Shown piece by piece: positions 4,897 through 5,262 of a stretch of 5,262 nt of DNA (position 1 is its first letter; each line of letters opens with the position of its first letter). Made by a program: the position numbers and the translations under genes. The notes below the pieces were generated by a model that made no database searches, had not been told where the DNA came from, and saw only the letters and a list, made by a program, of their open reading frames with translations. This DNA comes from Paracoccaceae bacterium (GTDB lineage: Bacteria > Pseudomonadota > Alphaproteobacteria > Rhodobacterales > Rhodobacteraceae): contig SPLB01000342.1 in NCBI GenBank assembly GCA_004566265.1, forward strand, positions 1-5,262, written 5' to 3'.

Positions 4897-5262
4897 CATT
4901 GTTAGCCACATACCAAGTCCTTTGATTCACGCGATTTTTGGGTACAATTGTGCGCGTTTGGTTTGGGCGTTAACGGTTGGTCTTTGCGTTCGCCGCGTTG
5001 CGATTACTTGACTATACGGAGACCTCTGTTTCCAAAGAGGATTGATGAAGGATGTGTCGCCCCAGGCATTGGCGGGCAGGCAGACTGGGTGCGCATTCGG
5101 AGAGATAGTCGCGGGTTTTTGATTTCGTTCGGCGGTTTTTCGGTGCGTGTTTTCATCAGGCGGGCGCCCCTCGTTCTTATGGTGCGACCCACGCGACCCT
5201 TCTGGAACCAGGGAAATGCTGGACCTTCGCGCAGACGGGCACCGTCGTACTGAGATGCTTCA
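4897..5262. other. Stretch of 366 bp with no supported gene
   Basis: I cannot support a gene here. The stretch is T- and G-rich on the plus strand, unlike the flagellar genes. The longest plus-strand frame (4948-5253, TTG start) has an Arg-rich, low-plausibility product. A minus-strand frame is open from 5261 to a TAA at 5004-5006 (85 codons) and might be the 3' end of a convergent gene entering from the right, but its second half uses many rare codons (AGA, ATA, CTA, AGG). A plus-strand frame is open from 5109 to the edge with high GC at third positions but has no start codon. An ATG at 5216 with AGGGA just upstream opens 15 codons to the edge. Small structures seen are a weak hairpin at 5023-5040 (five pairs, CCTCT/AGAGG), a direct repeat GCGACCC at 5184-5190 and 5193-5199, and a lone TTAAC half-site at 4970-4974. 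No tRNA or rRNA was recognised. Confidence 0.5.
4922..4948 (+). promoter_or_regulatory. Weak sigma-70-like promoter candidate after the terminator
   Basis: TTGATT (4922-4927) and TACAAT (4943-4948) are spaced by 15 bp, slightly short of the ideal 17. A transcript would begin near 4955 and run rightward through the unannotated stretch, either as a leader for a gene beyond the window or as a small RNA. No ribosome site and open frame follow convincingly, so this is a pattern match only. Confidence 0.25.

Noticed and set aside
5184..5199. Direct repeat GCGACCC-AC-GCGACCC
   Set aside because: Two 7-bp copies in a GC-rich stretch are easily expected by chance. No third copy, no array and no mobile-element ends were seen.
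4948..5253. Plus-strand open frame of 101 codons after the terminator
   Set aside because: It has a TTG start without a ribosome site, an Arg-rich product and no recognisable motif. Not enough to call a gene.

Overview
The window is a flagellar locus from an alphaproteobacterium, most likely a Rhodobacterales (Roseobacter-group) bacterium. The assignment rests on the gene content and order, on FliF and FliP sequences with features I associate with that lineage, on a MotE-like and a PflI/DUF6468-like gene beside fliL, and on a CtrA-like operator at the divergent promoter. I could run no database search, so the taxonomy is inferred.

Layout. Positions 1-1397 are a minus-strand operon read leftwards: fliL (873-1397), a small single-pass membrane protein resembling the PflI/DUF6468 group (390-863), and the N-terminal 130 codons of a MotE-like protein that runs off the left edge (1-390). 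Positions 1398-1515 are a 118-bp divergent promoter region holding an imperfect CtrA box, CTAA-N7-TTAA, at 1443-1457. Positions 1516-4832 are a tightly packed plus-strand operon, fliF-fliH-fliN-fliP, in which every junction overlaps (1, 8 and 4 nt). A perfect 16-bp hairpin terminator at 4859-4896 closes it. Positions 4897-5262 hold no gene that I can support; a weak promoter-like pair and some short competing open frames are all I see.

How the genes fit together. FliF forms the MS ring in the inner membrane. FliN is part of the C-ring switch below it. FliP is a core channel subunit of the export gate inside the ring, and FliH links the export ATPase to the C-ring. On the other strand, FliL sits at the stator-rotor interface, the MotE-like protein is probably a periplasmic stator or motor assembly factor, and the PflI-like protein may act in flagellum placement. 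Rotor/export parts and motor/stator accessories are therefore transcribed divergently from one control region, consistent with joint early (class II type) expression under CtrA. fliG, fliM, fliI, fliO, fliQ and fliR are absent from the window and must lie elsewhere if the flagellum is functional.

I found no new defence, mobile or biosynthetic system. The least characterised items are the PflI-like protein, the unknown C-terminal half of the MotE-like protein, and the 366-bp stretch after the terminator.
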